Shown here in pieces: positions 1 to 12,114 of a stretch of 64,000 nucleotides of DNA. Within the stretch, counting starts at the first letter, position 1; each line of letters opens with the position of its first letter. This DNA comes from Otis tarda (lineage: Eukaryota; Chordata; Aves; Otidiformes; Otididae). A program made the position numbers and the translations under genes. The notes beneath the pieces were generated by a model that did no database searches, was not told where the DNA came from, and saw only the letters and a program-made list of their open reading frames with translations. Location of the stretch: NCBI GenBank assembly GCA_026413225.1, contig CM048553.1:25358501-25422500 (forward strand), written 5' to 3'.

Positions 1-1277
1 AATGTTTATTCGTGATACAAGGAGATATGTAAGATATTTAGACAAAGTAACTTCCCCTTGATACACAGCCAGTCTTGACGGATTTGTGCACTTTCTGCTC
101 CAGATCTTCTACAAAATAGCGTTAAGAGATTTAAGCTAGGTAAGTGGGTGAGATAACACCAGAGATGCACTTTGAATAGACTATCAAAATACAGGACATA
201 ACCCATTTGTAACTACTGTTAAAAAAAAAAACAAAACATTTTTCATAAATGATCTTATTCTGCTCTGTAGATTCACATTGGAAATCTTTACACCGAAACA
301 TAATAGCAATTTGTTATGTAAAGAAAATACACCCTCTTATAATTTCCTATTACAGTGCTGTTTTCGTGCCTGTCCGCCGTTCTAAGTTTTGCTTGAGTAC
401 AGGGCTTCTGCTATATGAACTCAGCACAGCAGCCCAGTTTCATCTGTGAAGAAACATCAGTGAACTCAAATAAGGATGAGTGTAGTTCTACATTGTAATA
501 ACAAAGCAGACAAAGGTTGAAGTTCGCTAACAGAGCCCCTGTCCCCTGCAACCCATAATCCCCGAGTATTCAGCAACTCTCAAATCTGAATATTTCAGCT
601 ATTGCCTGCATAAAGAGTTAAGTATCAAGTAACAAAAAAGTTAACCCATGCTAATTTTATTGGGTGTAACTAGAATAAAAGACTCGCTGATAAAATTTTT
701 GACAAAATATCTTAACCACTGCTCTTTGTTACCTGACCAGCTAGGTAGGGAGTGATCAAATGGGACTGACAGCAATCGCTGCCTCTCCGTCATGGTAACT
801 GTAGTGGCCTTTCACAAAGCCAACAGAACAATCATACTAAGTGCACTGTAATCCCAAGGTGTCATTTACCAAGGTTCCATTTAAATGACAGCCATTAACG
901 AAGCCATGGTTTGTCAAGAAATACTGAATTAAAACTCTTTTCTGCCAACATTACATAAATATGGTTGGCTGAAAGCCACTAAATTAGCTTAAATTATCTC
1001 CTCAGATTAGGTTTCATAAATCTTGACCATTTTTAAAATTCAAGTTATTCTTTAAAAGCAGAAGGAAAAAATCACAATGGAGAAGTTATCAGGACCATAT
1101 ACAGTAGCATGTTTAATTAGAATATACAGACATACGTAAAACAGATGCACCCTACATTTGGGGGAGAAGAGGAAAAGACTCTGCAGCATTGTTTTAGAGA
1201 AGAAGCCAGGAGTGGGGAAGATGGTAAAAAGGCTACAGTAAAACTGGAGTTGAAAAAACCCAACTATTTCCAGATAA
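1..1277. other. 5' flank with no recognised gene
   Basis: AT-rich sequence with short open frames only on both strands, none resembling a known protein or bounded by convincing splice sites. By human gene order the upstream neighbour of GATAD1 would be ANKIB1, so this could be its 3' flank or 3' UTR, but nothing in the sequence shows that. The segment ends at the 5-bp target duplication of the LTR. Confidence 0.4.
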
Positions 1278-1282
1278 GCTTG

Positions 1283-2398
1283 TGTCGTAGTTCAGCCCCG
1301 ATCAGGACCAGACTACGCAGTCTCTCTCTCACTCCCCCCACCCTCCAAGAGAATAGGAGGAGATGATATAAGAAAAACGGCTCGAGGTTTGAGATAAGGA
1401 CAGGGAGAAATCCTTAAAGTTACCGTCACGGGCAAAACAGACTCGACTTCAGGAAAACTATTCATTTACTACTAAAACTAGCAGGAGAATGAGACAGGGA
1501 GCAAGATAACCTCCCCCCACCCCTTCCTCTTCCCAAGCTTAACATTATCTCTACCACCTTCCCCCCCGAGTGGCACAGGGGGGAAGAGGGAACGGGGGTT
1601 GCGATCAGTTCATCAAGTGTTGTTTTACGCCGCTGCTTCATAGTTGGGGGAAGAACTCCTCGCATTCCTCCCCTGCTCTGTTGTGGGGTCCCTCCCACAG
1701 GCCACAGTCCTTTGTGAAACTACTCTGGCGTGGGTCATCTCTTCCACAGGCTGTAGTGCCTCCAGAACAGCTGCCCCAGTGGGCCCTCCACGGGCCACAG
1801 CCTCCTTCAGGCATCCACCTCCCCCGGTACGGGGTCCTTCCTGGGCTCCAAGTGGATCTCTGCTCCTCCGTGGACCTCCATGGGCTGCAGGGGGACAACC
1901 TGCTCCACCATGGTCGTCACCACAGGCTGCAGGGGAATCTTGGCCAGGAGCTGCGTTACTCCTCCCCCTCCTTCTCCACTGACCTTGGCATCTCCAGCCG
2001 TTCCTCACAACAGGCTGGCAGATGCCTCTCAGGATCCTTTTTACATCTCATTCACATCTCATCTCCTCTCCACTTCTTGCAGCCAGGCCGGACCGAGTTG
2101 GGCCCAGTCGGCTGCCCGGCGGGAGGCCAGAGGGTGAGGCCTGCAAGGCCCACAAGGCTCGTGCCTCCCCCTCTCTGCCCCCGCTCAGCTGCTTCACATC
2201 TTCCCGTTTTTTTTTCTGTTTTCCCCTTCTTAAATACATTATCACAGAGGCGTTATCACGGAACATTCTGCTACCAATTGGCTCAGCCTTGGTCCGCCCC
2301 AGGCCCGGCTGAGTCCACTGAACAAAGGGGAGCAACTTCTAGCAGTTTCCTACAGAAGCTACCACCTTAGGCCCCCCTCACTTAACAAAACCAGAACA
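1283..2398 (-). mobile_element. Solitary endogenous retrovirus LTR
   Basis: The element starts TG at 1283 and ends CA at 2398 (1116 bp). It is flanked by the same 5 bp, GCTTG, at 1278-1282 and 2399-2403, as expected for a target-site duplication. No gag, pol or env reading frame lies nearby, so this is a solo LTR left by LTR-LTR recombination. The sequence resembles an abundant avian LTR family I know from bird genomes. A 5-bp duplication fits class III (ERVL-like) elements, but family assignment needs a repeat-library search. Strand is inferred: on the minus strand a CCAAT box (palindrome CCAATTGG, 2274-2281) lies about 40 bp upstream of a TATTTAAG box (2229-2236). The G+C-rich body also contains modular repeats at 1698-1932. 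Confidence 0.85.
1698..1932. repeat. Modular 40-49 bp repeats inside the LTR
   Basis: A motif close to GGGCTGCAG or GGGCCACAG recurs near 1698, 1747, 1792, 1841, 1881 and 1923, spaced 40-49 bp apart. The spacer sequences are related but diverged (phrases such as CTCC-CGTGG recur). This looks like an old tandem expansion within the LTR rather than a simple satellite. Confidence 0.6.
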
Positions 2399-2403
2399 GC
2401 TTG

Positions 2404-3639
2404 TTACTCATTAACACTATCTTAACCTTCACAAATTATTAGGTACTTACCTGGGCAGAAATTACCACCATCACTCATTTCTACCCCATTTCTACACAGA
2501 CCAGTGATGGTATGCCAACGTGACAGCACCGAGAGGGCCCCAGCGTGGAGAACTTGTGAGGGCAGTGGGAAGGAAAGCAGGCAGAAGCTGCAAGATGAGT
2601 AGTGGTAAGAGTGTAAAGGTCTCTGTGAGATCACTGATCTGCCAGATAATCACGTAAAACTACAGAGGGATGGATTAAAGAAGCAGAGAAAAATAATAAC
2701 AACACAAGAACTATGAACAGTTTAAAAAGAGATTAAGGTAAAACAGGATTTAAATCAAAATGTAAAAATAAATTTGGCACCTGAGACAAGAAAGTCAAAG
2801 CTCGTGTGAAAGAGAGAAGTGCAAGAGGTTAAGCGTAGCTGCCTGCGGGTCAGTACCAACCCAGGCAAGCTACAAGGAAAGCAACGACTGGGAACTGTGT
2901 CCTCCAGCCACTGCACTCGCACTGCATGCAAGTAAACAGATCCCTGAAAATTATGGCTATTAATTTTGCAATGCCTACCATAATACCATTGAATGAAATA
3001 GCCTCTATTTTACATAAAATTATAATCTGATTTTAACAGGATCATTTTCCTCTACGTAAAAAAATCTTATTAAAGAAGGATAGTATTTGTTCTTTCTGTC
3101 CACTGAGAACAAGACAAAAATATATCAACTTAATTTGCACCAAAGGTTTAAATAAAATGTAAGGATGAAGGATAACGGCCAAGTATGGAAATGAAGAGGC
3201 TGTAAATCTTTGTGTGTGAGTGGGCATTTCTTTCTTAACATCATACTGGAGAAACAGCCGTAGGGGACGGCTTGGGGCCATGTAAGTTGCATCAGGGTGA
3301 AGAGCCACTGCTAGATCCATGCTTCCTGCGTTTAGCTGGCAAAGCTTCACAAAGACACGTGTTCATTCCTTAGCCTTTTCAGTTATCTGATATGTGACTG
3401 AAGGCTCTTGCAAAAGGGGCTGTTGGCTTAATGAAGATCAAAGCTGGTGTAGGTTGAAAGCAAGGTTCACAGTCACGGTTCTCCTGAATGAGAAGGACTA
3501 TTTGAGTCCATCCCTTGTCCTCGGGTTTTCTGGTGAGCAGGAAGGATGACAGTTGTACACCGTTGAATGATGAAATCCAGCATCCTCCTGCAACAGGAAC
3601 AGAGCGGGTACCAGCGGCAGCTTCTGTGCTGTGCTACAC
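2404..3639. other. Spacer between LTR and GATAD1 CpG island
   Basis: AT-rich unique-looking sequence with no recognisable coding exon, RNA gene or complete repeat. The longest open frame (minus strand, about 3042-3350) has no recognisable domain. From about 3640 the base composition turns sharply G+C rich. Confidence 0.4.
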
Positions 3640-4840
3640 CTGCCGGGTCTCCCCCTTGACTGCCGCTGGCGCTCGCCGGGACGGCAAGGCCGCTGCTCTC
3701 TCTGTCACGGCCTTTGCCGAGGCAAGAGATGGGCCCTGCTGGGAACAGGGACTCCCTCTTCGCGGTCCGAGAGCCAACACTCGCTCTCTGCCATACCTGA
3801 GGCAAACAGCCTTTACGCTGCCAGCACAGGGACCCTCGGGGCTCCGCTCTGCCCTCGAAGCCTCCCCGCCGAGCCGAGGCCCCAACCCGCCGGCGGGGCC
3901 GGGCCGGGCCGCAGCCACCCGCCTGTGCGGGGGCCCAAGCGCGGCGGGCCCCGCGGGGCTCGGCACGGCGGGCGCTGAGGCCAGGCGAGGCGAGGCGATG
4001 CGGGCCGCCACAGCGGTCCCGCAGCCAGCAGAGGGCAGGGCGGGCCGCCCCGCTCCTCCCGCCGCGCCGCAGCACAGCGACATCCGCCGCCGGCGGGAAG
4101 GGGCCGGCGCCGGGGCCGGTGTTGGCGCCGCGCTCTCCGCCGCGTCTCGCTGCCAGGGGCCGCGGGCCCCGCCGCCGGCCACAGGATGCCGCTGGGGCTG
4201 AAGCCCACCTGCAGCGTGTGCCGCAGCACCTCCTCCTCCATGTGGAAGAAGGGCGGGCAGGGCGAGATTCTGTGTAACAACTGCACGGCCCGCTCCGCGC
4301 CGCCCGGGCCCGCCGCCTTCGCCACCACCTCGGCCGCCGCCCAGCACAGCAACGGCGGAGGCGGCGGCGGCGGGAAGCAGGTGAGCCCGCCGGGGCCGAG
4401 CGAGCCACGGCGGGGCGGGCAGGGACGGGCCGGCCGTACCCGCCCGGGACAGCGCCCTTCCGTGTATTTATTCGGTGACTTCCCCTCCAGAGCAAGCAGG
4501 AGATCCACCGGCGGTCGGCACGGCTGCGGAACACCAAGTACAAGTCGGCGCCCGCCGCGGAGAAGAAGGTTTCCACGAAGGGGAAGGGCAGGCGGCACAT
4601 CTTTAAGTTAAAAAACGTAAGGTGGTGCCAGTGTGGCTTTTTGCGGCCGGGATGGGGAGCGGGGGGCGGCAGAGCCCCGTGTGCGCGGCGGCGCGGGCCC
4701 GGAGCCCAGTCTCGCCCCCAGAGGAAGCGCGTCCCCGCGGCGGGCCGGGCTCCCGCCGGCCTCCCCTTGCCCGTGTTGGGCGTTTTGCAGCTCCTGTCGC
4801 AAAATCCGCCCGAAGCCTGGGCGGGAGGCGGGTGTGATCA
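3640..4840 (+). promoter_or_regulatory. GATAD1 CpG island promoter
   Basis: A strongly G+C- and CpG-rich stretch spans the region upstream of GATAD1, its first two coding exons and the short first intron. I see no TATA box close to the start codon, which fits a dispersed CpG-island promoter. The transcription start cannot be fixed from sequence alone. Long open frames here on both strands are a by-product of the base composition. Confidence 0.7.
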
Positions 4841-7800
4841 GTGCCAGGGCGGGATCGTCCCTCTGTCACCAGCCCGCTCAGCGTCCGGCCCTGCCGGCTC
4901 GTTTCTGGAGGGAAGGAGATTTGTGTGAACAGAATCCAGTCGTGTGAATTCCGTACTTCCTTCCCCACTTAAAATCCTCAGAATGGAAATGTTAGCTTCA
5001 TTGTTTTCAGCTTTAAAGAACAAATGTTTAACATGTTTGCACCTAATTTCTCATGTTTACTAACTTTCTAAGACGACAGTGTATCAGCATGTTGTCTAAA
5101 AGGAAAAAAAGTCTGGAATTATGTTACATGTTTGGTTTTAACGCTTTTGATTTTCCATTTCTGTGTTCTTTCCTTAGCCCATCAAGGCTCCTGAGTCTGT
5201 ATCCACTATAATTACAGCAGAATCAATCTTCTATAAGGTACGGTTTATGCAAGTTTGTTTGCAAAAAGGATCTTGCCATTTCTGTTTCCAGTCTCAAAAG
5301 TTACCACAGACAGTGAAAGCAGCGGGGATGTATTCACAGAAGCTGTTCTTCCTTGCCTAGCAGTTGTGTAGGATTTTGCTCTGCCCTGTGTCATTGCCAT
5401 TAAGTCTTGCAAAGTAGTTTACAACAGTAGTTTACATAGTTGTCATTGTCCCATTTTTTTTTTCTTTCAAGAAAAAGATGCCTCTAGTTTCCTTAATAAT
5501 TTTCACAATTGAGATTTTTAAACTTTAAACTTTCACCGTGCAGAGGTCAAGCAAAAGTGACTAGAGCTGATTATTTAAATTTGTGTGATGTTTCCTACCT
5601 TAGGCCTGTAGAAGGGACAGATTGCGCTACCCTAACATCTGAACTGGTGGCCGATTCAGAGCTGGGTGCAAGCAGTCTCAGACACCCTGGGAACAAGATG
5701 TGCTGACTGTTGCAATGAAAGCAGAAGCCAGCCTTCTCACATTCATGCTTGAGAGCATTTTTACCAGCATGCTGTAGTGTTAGTGTTTTGAAGTTCTGAA
5801 ATTTGCTTTTGTTTCCCAGTAGTACAAACAAACCATTTGAAATGTCTTTTCTCCCAAAGAAAGGTTCAGGATAGCCACTGGGAGACTGCACAGCGAGAGG
5901 AGAAATGGTAGACTGAGCTTCCATGTGCTCTCTAGAGACCTAATGCTTTGTGTGTCACATCCCAGATGAATCTTTGTTTGCTGTTGACTAGTTCAGCAGA
6001 GAATTGATGCATTTTCTATTTTGGGGTTTTTTTTTTGCAGAAAGTCCTAAGAACTATGTCAAAAGTTGCATTTAACCTGATCTCTTTATGCAAAATGTTT
6101 CTATTTTGCTACTTTGCTCTGTTGTTGAGAAGGGGATTTTGGGGGGGGGGTTTGAGGTCTTTTAAACCTATTTGAAAAACAAAATCCTCCTGGGTGATGC
6201 TTGGCAAACTACGTTATTGGTAGTGCAGGCACTGCTTTGTGCGGTGCGATGGTTGTTGTAACATGCAGGGAGTTGCCTTTGCTGTGCAGCCTCATACATG
6301 ACACCTTGAAGGTGGCAGGAGGTGGATCTGTGTTTTGGGACTCCTTTGCATTCAAATGAGCAAACTTCTTCATACACAGAAAGCTGCGTTCCCTGCATGC
6401 ACGGGGAAATTACTACAGGTGCTTTTTCTAGAAGGTGGTGTTGCTCTGTCTTGCTTCTGACAGAATGAGACCATCTCCACTCTGCAGACAGGTGACTTGG
6501 CAGTCCTGGGAGAGGGGGGTGTGGTGCAGCCAAGAGAGCTGTGTCTTTGAAGGCAGAGGAGGCCAGGTTGCTTCTGAGACATCTGGCAGACAGACACCAT
6601 GTGGAATTGCCTGTCTGGTCTCAAAAGCAATTCTGGGACTGAACTCAGACTCCTAGACACTGGGTCATCGTGCACAAGCACTGATGACTGCGCTCTATCT
6701 TACACCACCGTTCTTTTGCATGTGGCTGAATTAAAGCTGTCTTTCAACACCGGGATAATCTGAGATACGGATGCAGAAGATATTAATGAATGAGAATCAG
6801 AGTGAGGCTTCATTGTTTCATTTAATTGTCGTTTGTATGTTTTCTAGGGTGTGTACTATCAAATTGGAGATGTTGTTTCAGTGGTTGATGAGCAGGATGG
6901 AAAAACATACTACGCTCAGATCCGTGGGTTTATTCAGGACCAATACTGTGAAAAGAGTGCTGCGCTAACCTGGCTCATTCCTACGCAAGCCAGCCCCAAA
7001 GATTGTTTTGACCCAGCATCCTATATCATAGGTAATCTCTAAAGCTTCATTTTATACAACTATATACATGTGCCTAGACTAATGCAGAGTTGTAATTTTT
7101 TTTTTTTTTTAATTTGGAAAAATCTTTTATGTAATTACCACATTTTAGACCCTAATCCTGTAAGTATCTAGTTTACTCTAATAAGCTTTTTAATTTCTCT
7201 TGTCTATGTAATATGCTGCAGTGAATGTGATTACGTGAGTATTTGTGCTCACCGGCACAATTATAGTCTTGCGCTTTAAGGATCAAATTATTACTCCGTA
7301 GGTAGAATCAAAGTTATTACAGTATAAACCTGGTTAGTATACCAGTCCAAGCTGTTTCTTTCAAAGTGACCTGAATTAGCTGATCTTCATCTTGGCTACT
7401 TAAAATACATCGCGTGCAAGCACTGGCGTAGAGAGGGTCCTGGTACTGATTATGAAATTATTAATAATTCAGAAAAGTCCTTTTGATAGGCAGGCCACAA
7501 ATAGTATCTGTTTAAAATACATTAACGAAAGTACTTCACTCAAGTAACTGAATGCTTCAAATGGAGGGAAAAAAAAAAAGAACAGCCCAGCAAAAATAAA
7601 GATAGCAGTTTCTTGACCAGTATCTGCGGACAATTTGGCAGCGAAGTCATTGATTGAAAGGTGCATTCTCTAAGGGATGTTGGCTATTGTTGCATATTTT
7701 TAGGTCCTGGATACTCCAATTCTATGTCTTTAAATTTTGTCTTTGAAGATTATTTTTTTTTTTCCTAGGACCAGAGGAAGATCTCCCAAGGAAAATGGAA

Positions 7801-7959
7801 TATTTAGAATTTGTTTGTCATGCACCTTCAGAATATTTCAAATCTCGATCATCTCCCTTCCCGACTGTTCCTACAAGACCAGAGAAGGGCTATATATGGA
7901 CTCATGTGGGACCTACTCCTGCAATCTCCATTAAAGAAACTGTTACCAATAATTTATAA
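4186..7959 (+). CDS. GATAD1: GATA zinc finger domain-containing protein 1
   Basis: Five coding exons: 4186-4380, 4491-4616, 5178-5237, 6848-7031 and 7769-7959, all with GT-AG introns, joining in frame to 251 residues (human 269). Residues 9-33 form a GATA-type zinc finger, C9-x2-C12-x17-C30-x2-C33. A Ser/Ala/Gly-rich linker with seven glycines follows and is shorter than in human, which accounts for most of the length difference. Then come a basic segment (exon 2) and a highly conserved C-terminal domain (about 108-251) with motifs such as YYQIGDVVS and RGFIQDQYCEKSAALTW. GATAD1 is a nuclear protein found with KDM5A, EMSY, PHF12 and SIN3B at H3K4me3-marked promoters. The start ATG has a purine at -3. 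Intron 1 is only 110 bp. The stop is TAA at 7957. Confidence 0.97.
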
Positions 7960-8866
7960 TTTTTTAAAGGAATACTTCGGATGAGTTATTTTGAATGTAT
8001 TCTCAGGTCTGTGAACCTCATACAGGAAGTTTTTAAAAAAAATGATAAAATGTTCATTTTACTTTCTGGATTATGGTATTTATTGTAAATTATATCAGAT
8101 CTTTAAAGTGAAAGTTTTCTTTCCGTTTGATGCATAATTTCTGTGCTCTGTTCTTCAGACATTATTGCTCATTTGGGGACAAAACCACAAGTTTCATGTC
8201 ATGTTTGACTTTGATGAGCAAATAATTGACTTCTGAAAGTTGCCTTTAGTGTTCTTATTTTCTAACTTATTTTCCAGAAAAGGAGTTAAAAGACTCTTAA
8301 TCATCCAGCAGTTTTTATACTTGTTCAGTTTAGTTAACTGTGACTGCAGTTCTTGTTTACTTCTTAAATAGTTTAAGACTAGCTTCAAAGAAACCCTGGA
8401 CTTGGTCAGCAATGCAGTTAACAGGTTTCTGGTACGCTGGAGAGGAGTGATCTACTTGCATTTCTCTTCAGACGACAACCTATCATCTGCCAGGCGGTGC
8501 TCTATTTAACAGTCACCTTTTAAGGGAATTTTGTTCAGCTGAATCTAAAATGTGGGCCTGTGTAGGTAGGTTCCTGCTAAACTTTGCTTATATAAAGAGA
8601 TACATTTATTGGAAAGCCGGATGCAGATTTAAAAACTAATGTTATTGGGCTTTGCTGTCCTGGCATCGTCTTGGCAGAAATGCATCTTCATTTTCAGAGC
8701 AAGCCAACACTGACGTGTGATTTGAATTTCACATTGTTCCTATTTGTGTGTGTGTTAGCCTGATCTCTTAAAATGGATTTTACATTGTTTTTTCAGTCTT
8801 TGGAATTAATGATGGTAATTAAAAAATCCTCAAGCAATTCAAATGAAAAAAAAAATTTGCTAAGAA

Positions 8867-8872
8867 AATAAA
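8867..8872 (+). other. Candidate GATAD1 polyadenylation signal
   Basis: AATAAA lies 908 bp after the GATAD1 stop codon and is followed by T-rich sequence. A second AATAAA occurs at 9595-9600, so a longer 3' UTR is possible. Transcript 3' ends would decide. Confidence 0.5.
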
Positions 8873-11800
8873 GACTAATTTTGTATATTGACAGTTTCAG
8901 TACACCAATGAAAATATTTATTTAAATAGCAGATCTGGAAGAATGCCACCTACTAAAATACCAGTGTTAAAGTTCCCTGCACTAAACGTTTAGAAGCCAG
9001 TCAGCTCAAAACCCTGTAAGAAGTGCATAGATGGCCTGAACTCCTTGGGTTTAGTGATTCCTGCTGCCTATGAAGGATACGAGATGTAAATAGCCTTAAA
9101 TTTAGATTTACATTTAGTTTTCAGCTTTTTAGTTTTTGGGCATGTGTGACCATAGCACCCAGAAGCCCCAGATCAACTTTAGCATATTGTATGAAAGTCT
9201 ATGAAAGTTGTGCTAGACTTATGTTTTGACTTTATGAAAAGCTTTGATTTAAGATGTAATATATTTTGAAAGTCTCAGCTACTGACAACTTTTAATACAG
9301 TGGAACCCATGACAGCAGGAACGAGATGTATTTCAGTCTGCAACCTCAGTTTTGCCCTCTTCCCAAGGTGACCTCGCTTCCTGACCTTCCTCTCTTTGCG
9401 CTTCCTCTAGATTTATTTTTTGCTGATTTATCTTTATTAAATTAACAAGCATAAGAAAGTAAAAAAAAAAATTTAAAAAAGATATTATTTACAATAACCA
9501 GCGTGACTCCCTCCCCTTAAATGTTGTCCCTCCTCTCCTTTCTCTGCAGTCCACAAAGTTTTCACTTGGGATCACTAACCACTGTATTTTGGGCAATAAA
9601 TGCAACTTAATTGCTTAATTAATAAGACTGACGGTAAGGGTTGTGGTGAGGCAGTCTCATGAGCGAGGTGAAATATTTTACAGATAGCACAGTACATTGC
9701 GACACTCTCAGCTGCCCACCCCCTTTTCAATACAGATTTCCGCAATTCCGTAAGACGATGTTTTTACGTGTACAAAGGCTAGAACATGAAGTTACACCCT
9801 GTAATCACCTTGTCAGTGTGCCTGAATGAGCTGTAACGTACCTTCCTCTACGTAAAAGTGGAATTTTGCTGTAAGTGGGGTTTTGCTAAATTTGTTTTGG
9901 TTTGCTATGTGGTTACCCAAATAATAGGAAAGTAAAGACGAGCATACCGTGGATATGTACAGTCCCTGTGCTGCCTCAGTGTAATCCATGGAGCTTTGCT
10001 CTTCTGTGGGCTGACTTTCAAGCTCGGCTACATTCCTTGTCAAATCCTTGTAGGAAGAGGGAAGAAAACAATGCTTACATTTCGTTTTGCCTTTTTTAGT
10101 TTCTACACTCTTGCAGCTCATACATACGTGATGATTCCTCAGCAGACTGAACTGACTTTCTCTGTTCTACTGTATCTTTTTGTGCCACAAGGGGACTTAA
10201 ACCTCATGTAACCTTCAACAGCATGCTTTTTTTTTTTTATATATAATGACAAAATACTTTCTGAAGTCTTTCTTTTCCATTTCTTCTCTAATAACTTTCT
10301 GATATTCAAATTCCTCTTAATAACAAGCTGCTGTTTCATGAGGGATCATTACTGAAGAATAACGATCGTTAGTTTCTATCCTATTGCTTTTCCTTTCCTT
10401 TCACCTACAGTAAATTTCATCGGTCAAGTGCAGTCAGAAAGTTTTCTGAAGGTCTTGTATAGTGTTTTATTACCAACCTTTGATTTTTACAAGCTTGAAA
10501 AGCTTACTCACTAGGGTTTGTTTGTTTTTTTTTGCTGTTGGTGCTGTTTCACTCTTACTCATCTGATCTTGACAGCAAGTGATGTTAAATACCACAGGCC
10601 TCTCTACACAGCACTAGTGAGACACATCTGGCATGCTGGGCCCAGTGTTCTGGACTCTCCAGTACAAGACAGACAAGGACATGTGGCAGCAAGTCCAGCA
10701 AAGGGCCTCGACAATGACTAAGGGACTGGAGCATCTGAAAGACAAGGAGAGAATGAGAGCTGGGACTGCTCAGCCTGGGATAGAGAAGGTTCAGGGGGAA
10801 TCTTACCAGTGTGCATAAATACTGGACAAGAGGGTGTAAGGAAGATGGAGCCAGGCTCTTCTGGGTATCCAGTAACAGGACAAGAGACAATGGGCACAAA
10901 ATGAGAAAAGGAAATTCTGTTTAAATATAAGGAAAAAACTTTTTAGTAAAAAAAAGAATGATCAAACTCTGGAATAAGGTGCTGAGAGAGGCTGTGGAGT
11001 CTCCATCCTTGGAGATACTCAAAACCCAACTGGACCCAGCCCTGGTCAACCTGCTCTGGCTGACCCTGCTCCAGGCAGGGGCCTTGGGCTATACAATCAT
11101 CTCCAGAGGTGCCATCCAGCCTCATCTATGTCATGATTCAGTGAGCCTTAAAAATTGCTGTATGGCACATTATTTATCTTGATGTTATCAGCCTGAGCCG
11201 TGTAAGGTTGCCAATTTAAATGCCACAAAAAACAGGTCAAAGGCCATGTTACTATCAGGACCACAAATTCCAAGTTTATTAGGGATCCACAGTGAGACAG
11301 TCCTCCTACTGAGCCTCTACAGCAGCTATCTGTTAATTTTACAGTTGTATTCTTCTCTTACTAAACCTAAATAATACAATATACAGTGAATTAAGTCTGC
11401 AAATACTTAAAAAAAAAAAATCAAAAACAAAGCAAAAAAAGTCCCCATACAACTGTCATATGAGTATACATTACAGACTTTCAAGGGTTTTTTTTTTTTT
11501 TTATAGTTAATGTACAAAAACACTATCCAACAAATACAGGCACACAGAAATAATCTGAAAAGGAGACCAGAAGCCAAAAAATCTAAATACTTTCTCAGAA
11601 AGTACTCACTTAGCATGCATATACAGAAAGGTGTACAGAATGTTTGAGAGATGTATATGTTTAAAGAGATCCCATGAATATACACAAAAAAAAAAAAGTG
11701 TCAGCTACAAAAGTTTAGCAAACTTTGGATATCACCCGATTCAGTATTTTCAGAATACAGGCCATAATAGATAGTAATATGCACAACCATCCTACCAGTG

Positions 11801-12114
11801 GTTTAAAAATTTCGTAATTCAACAACTGTGTAAGTATATATGAAGACTCGCTGATTTTACTGACGCCTAGCACACTTTTGAAATGGAGTAAAACCACGTG
11901 CTGTGCTTAACAGGTGCTGATTTCAGAATATCCAGGAGGTCCATTTTCCTTAAAATTCAATTTTAGCAAGTTCACTTGCAGGATTATTACATGCCAGGTC
12001 ACAGCGAAGTGAGAGTGTTATGCAAGGTTACAGCCAAAAAAGCTGGTCATGCACACCATTAGTAAACATAAGCATGCTAAATTATAACAAGTCATTAAAT
12101 ATATATATATGGTT
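8873..12114. other. Convergent spacer between GATAD1 and ACCS
   Basis: This holds the remaining GATAD1 3' flank, a CR1 fragment at 10590-11135, several A/T homopolymer runs and a short TA run near 12096-12110. On the minus strand the only AATAAA I see downstream of the ACCS stop is at 11275-11280, so the ACCS 3' UTR may reach about 840 bp. No coding exon is recognisable. Confidence 0.45.
10590..11135 (+). mobile_element. CR1 retrotransposon fragment
   Basis: A diverged 5'-truncated CR1 3' region. It contains the recognisable phrases CTAGTGAGACACATCTGG, GGGACTGCTCAGCCTGG, GCTGTGGAGTCTCCATCC and CTGGACCCAGCCCTGGTC in consensus order. The usual ATTCTRTG end is degraded. Boundaries are approximate. 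Confidence 0.8.

Noticed and set aside
1570..2370. 266-codon open frame on the plus strand
   Set aside because: It lies wholly within the G+C-rich solo LTR, has no retroviral or other protein motifs, and frames are open on both strands there, so it is a composition artefact.
3473..4600. 375-codon minus-strand open frame
   Set aside because: It is antisense to GATAD1 exons 1 and 2 in a CpG island, is Arg/Pro/Ala-rich and has no recognisable domain.
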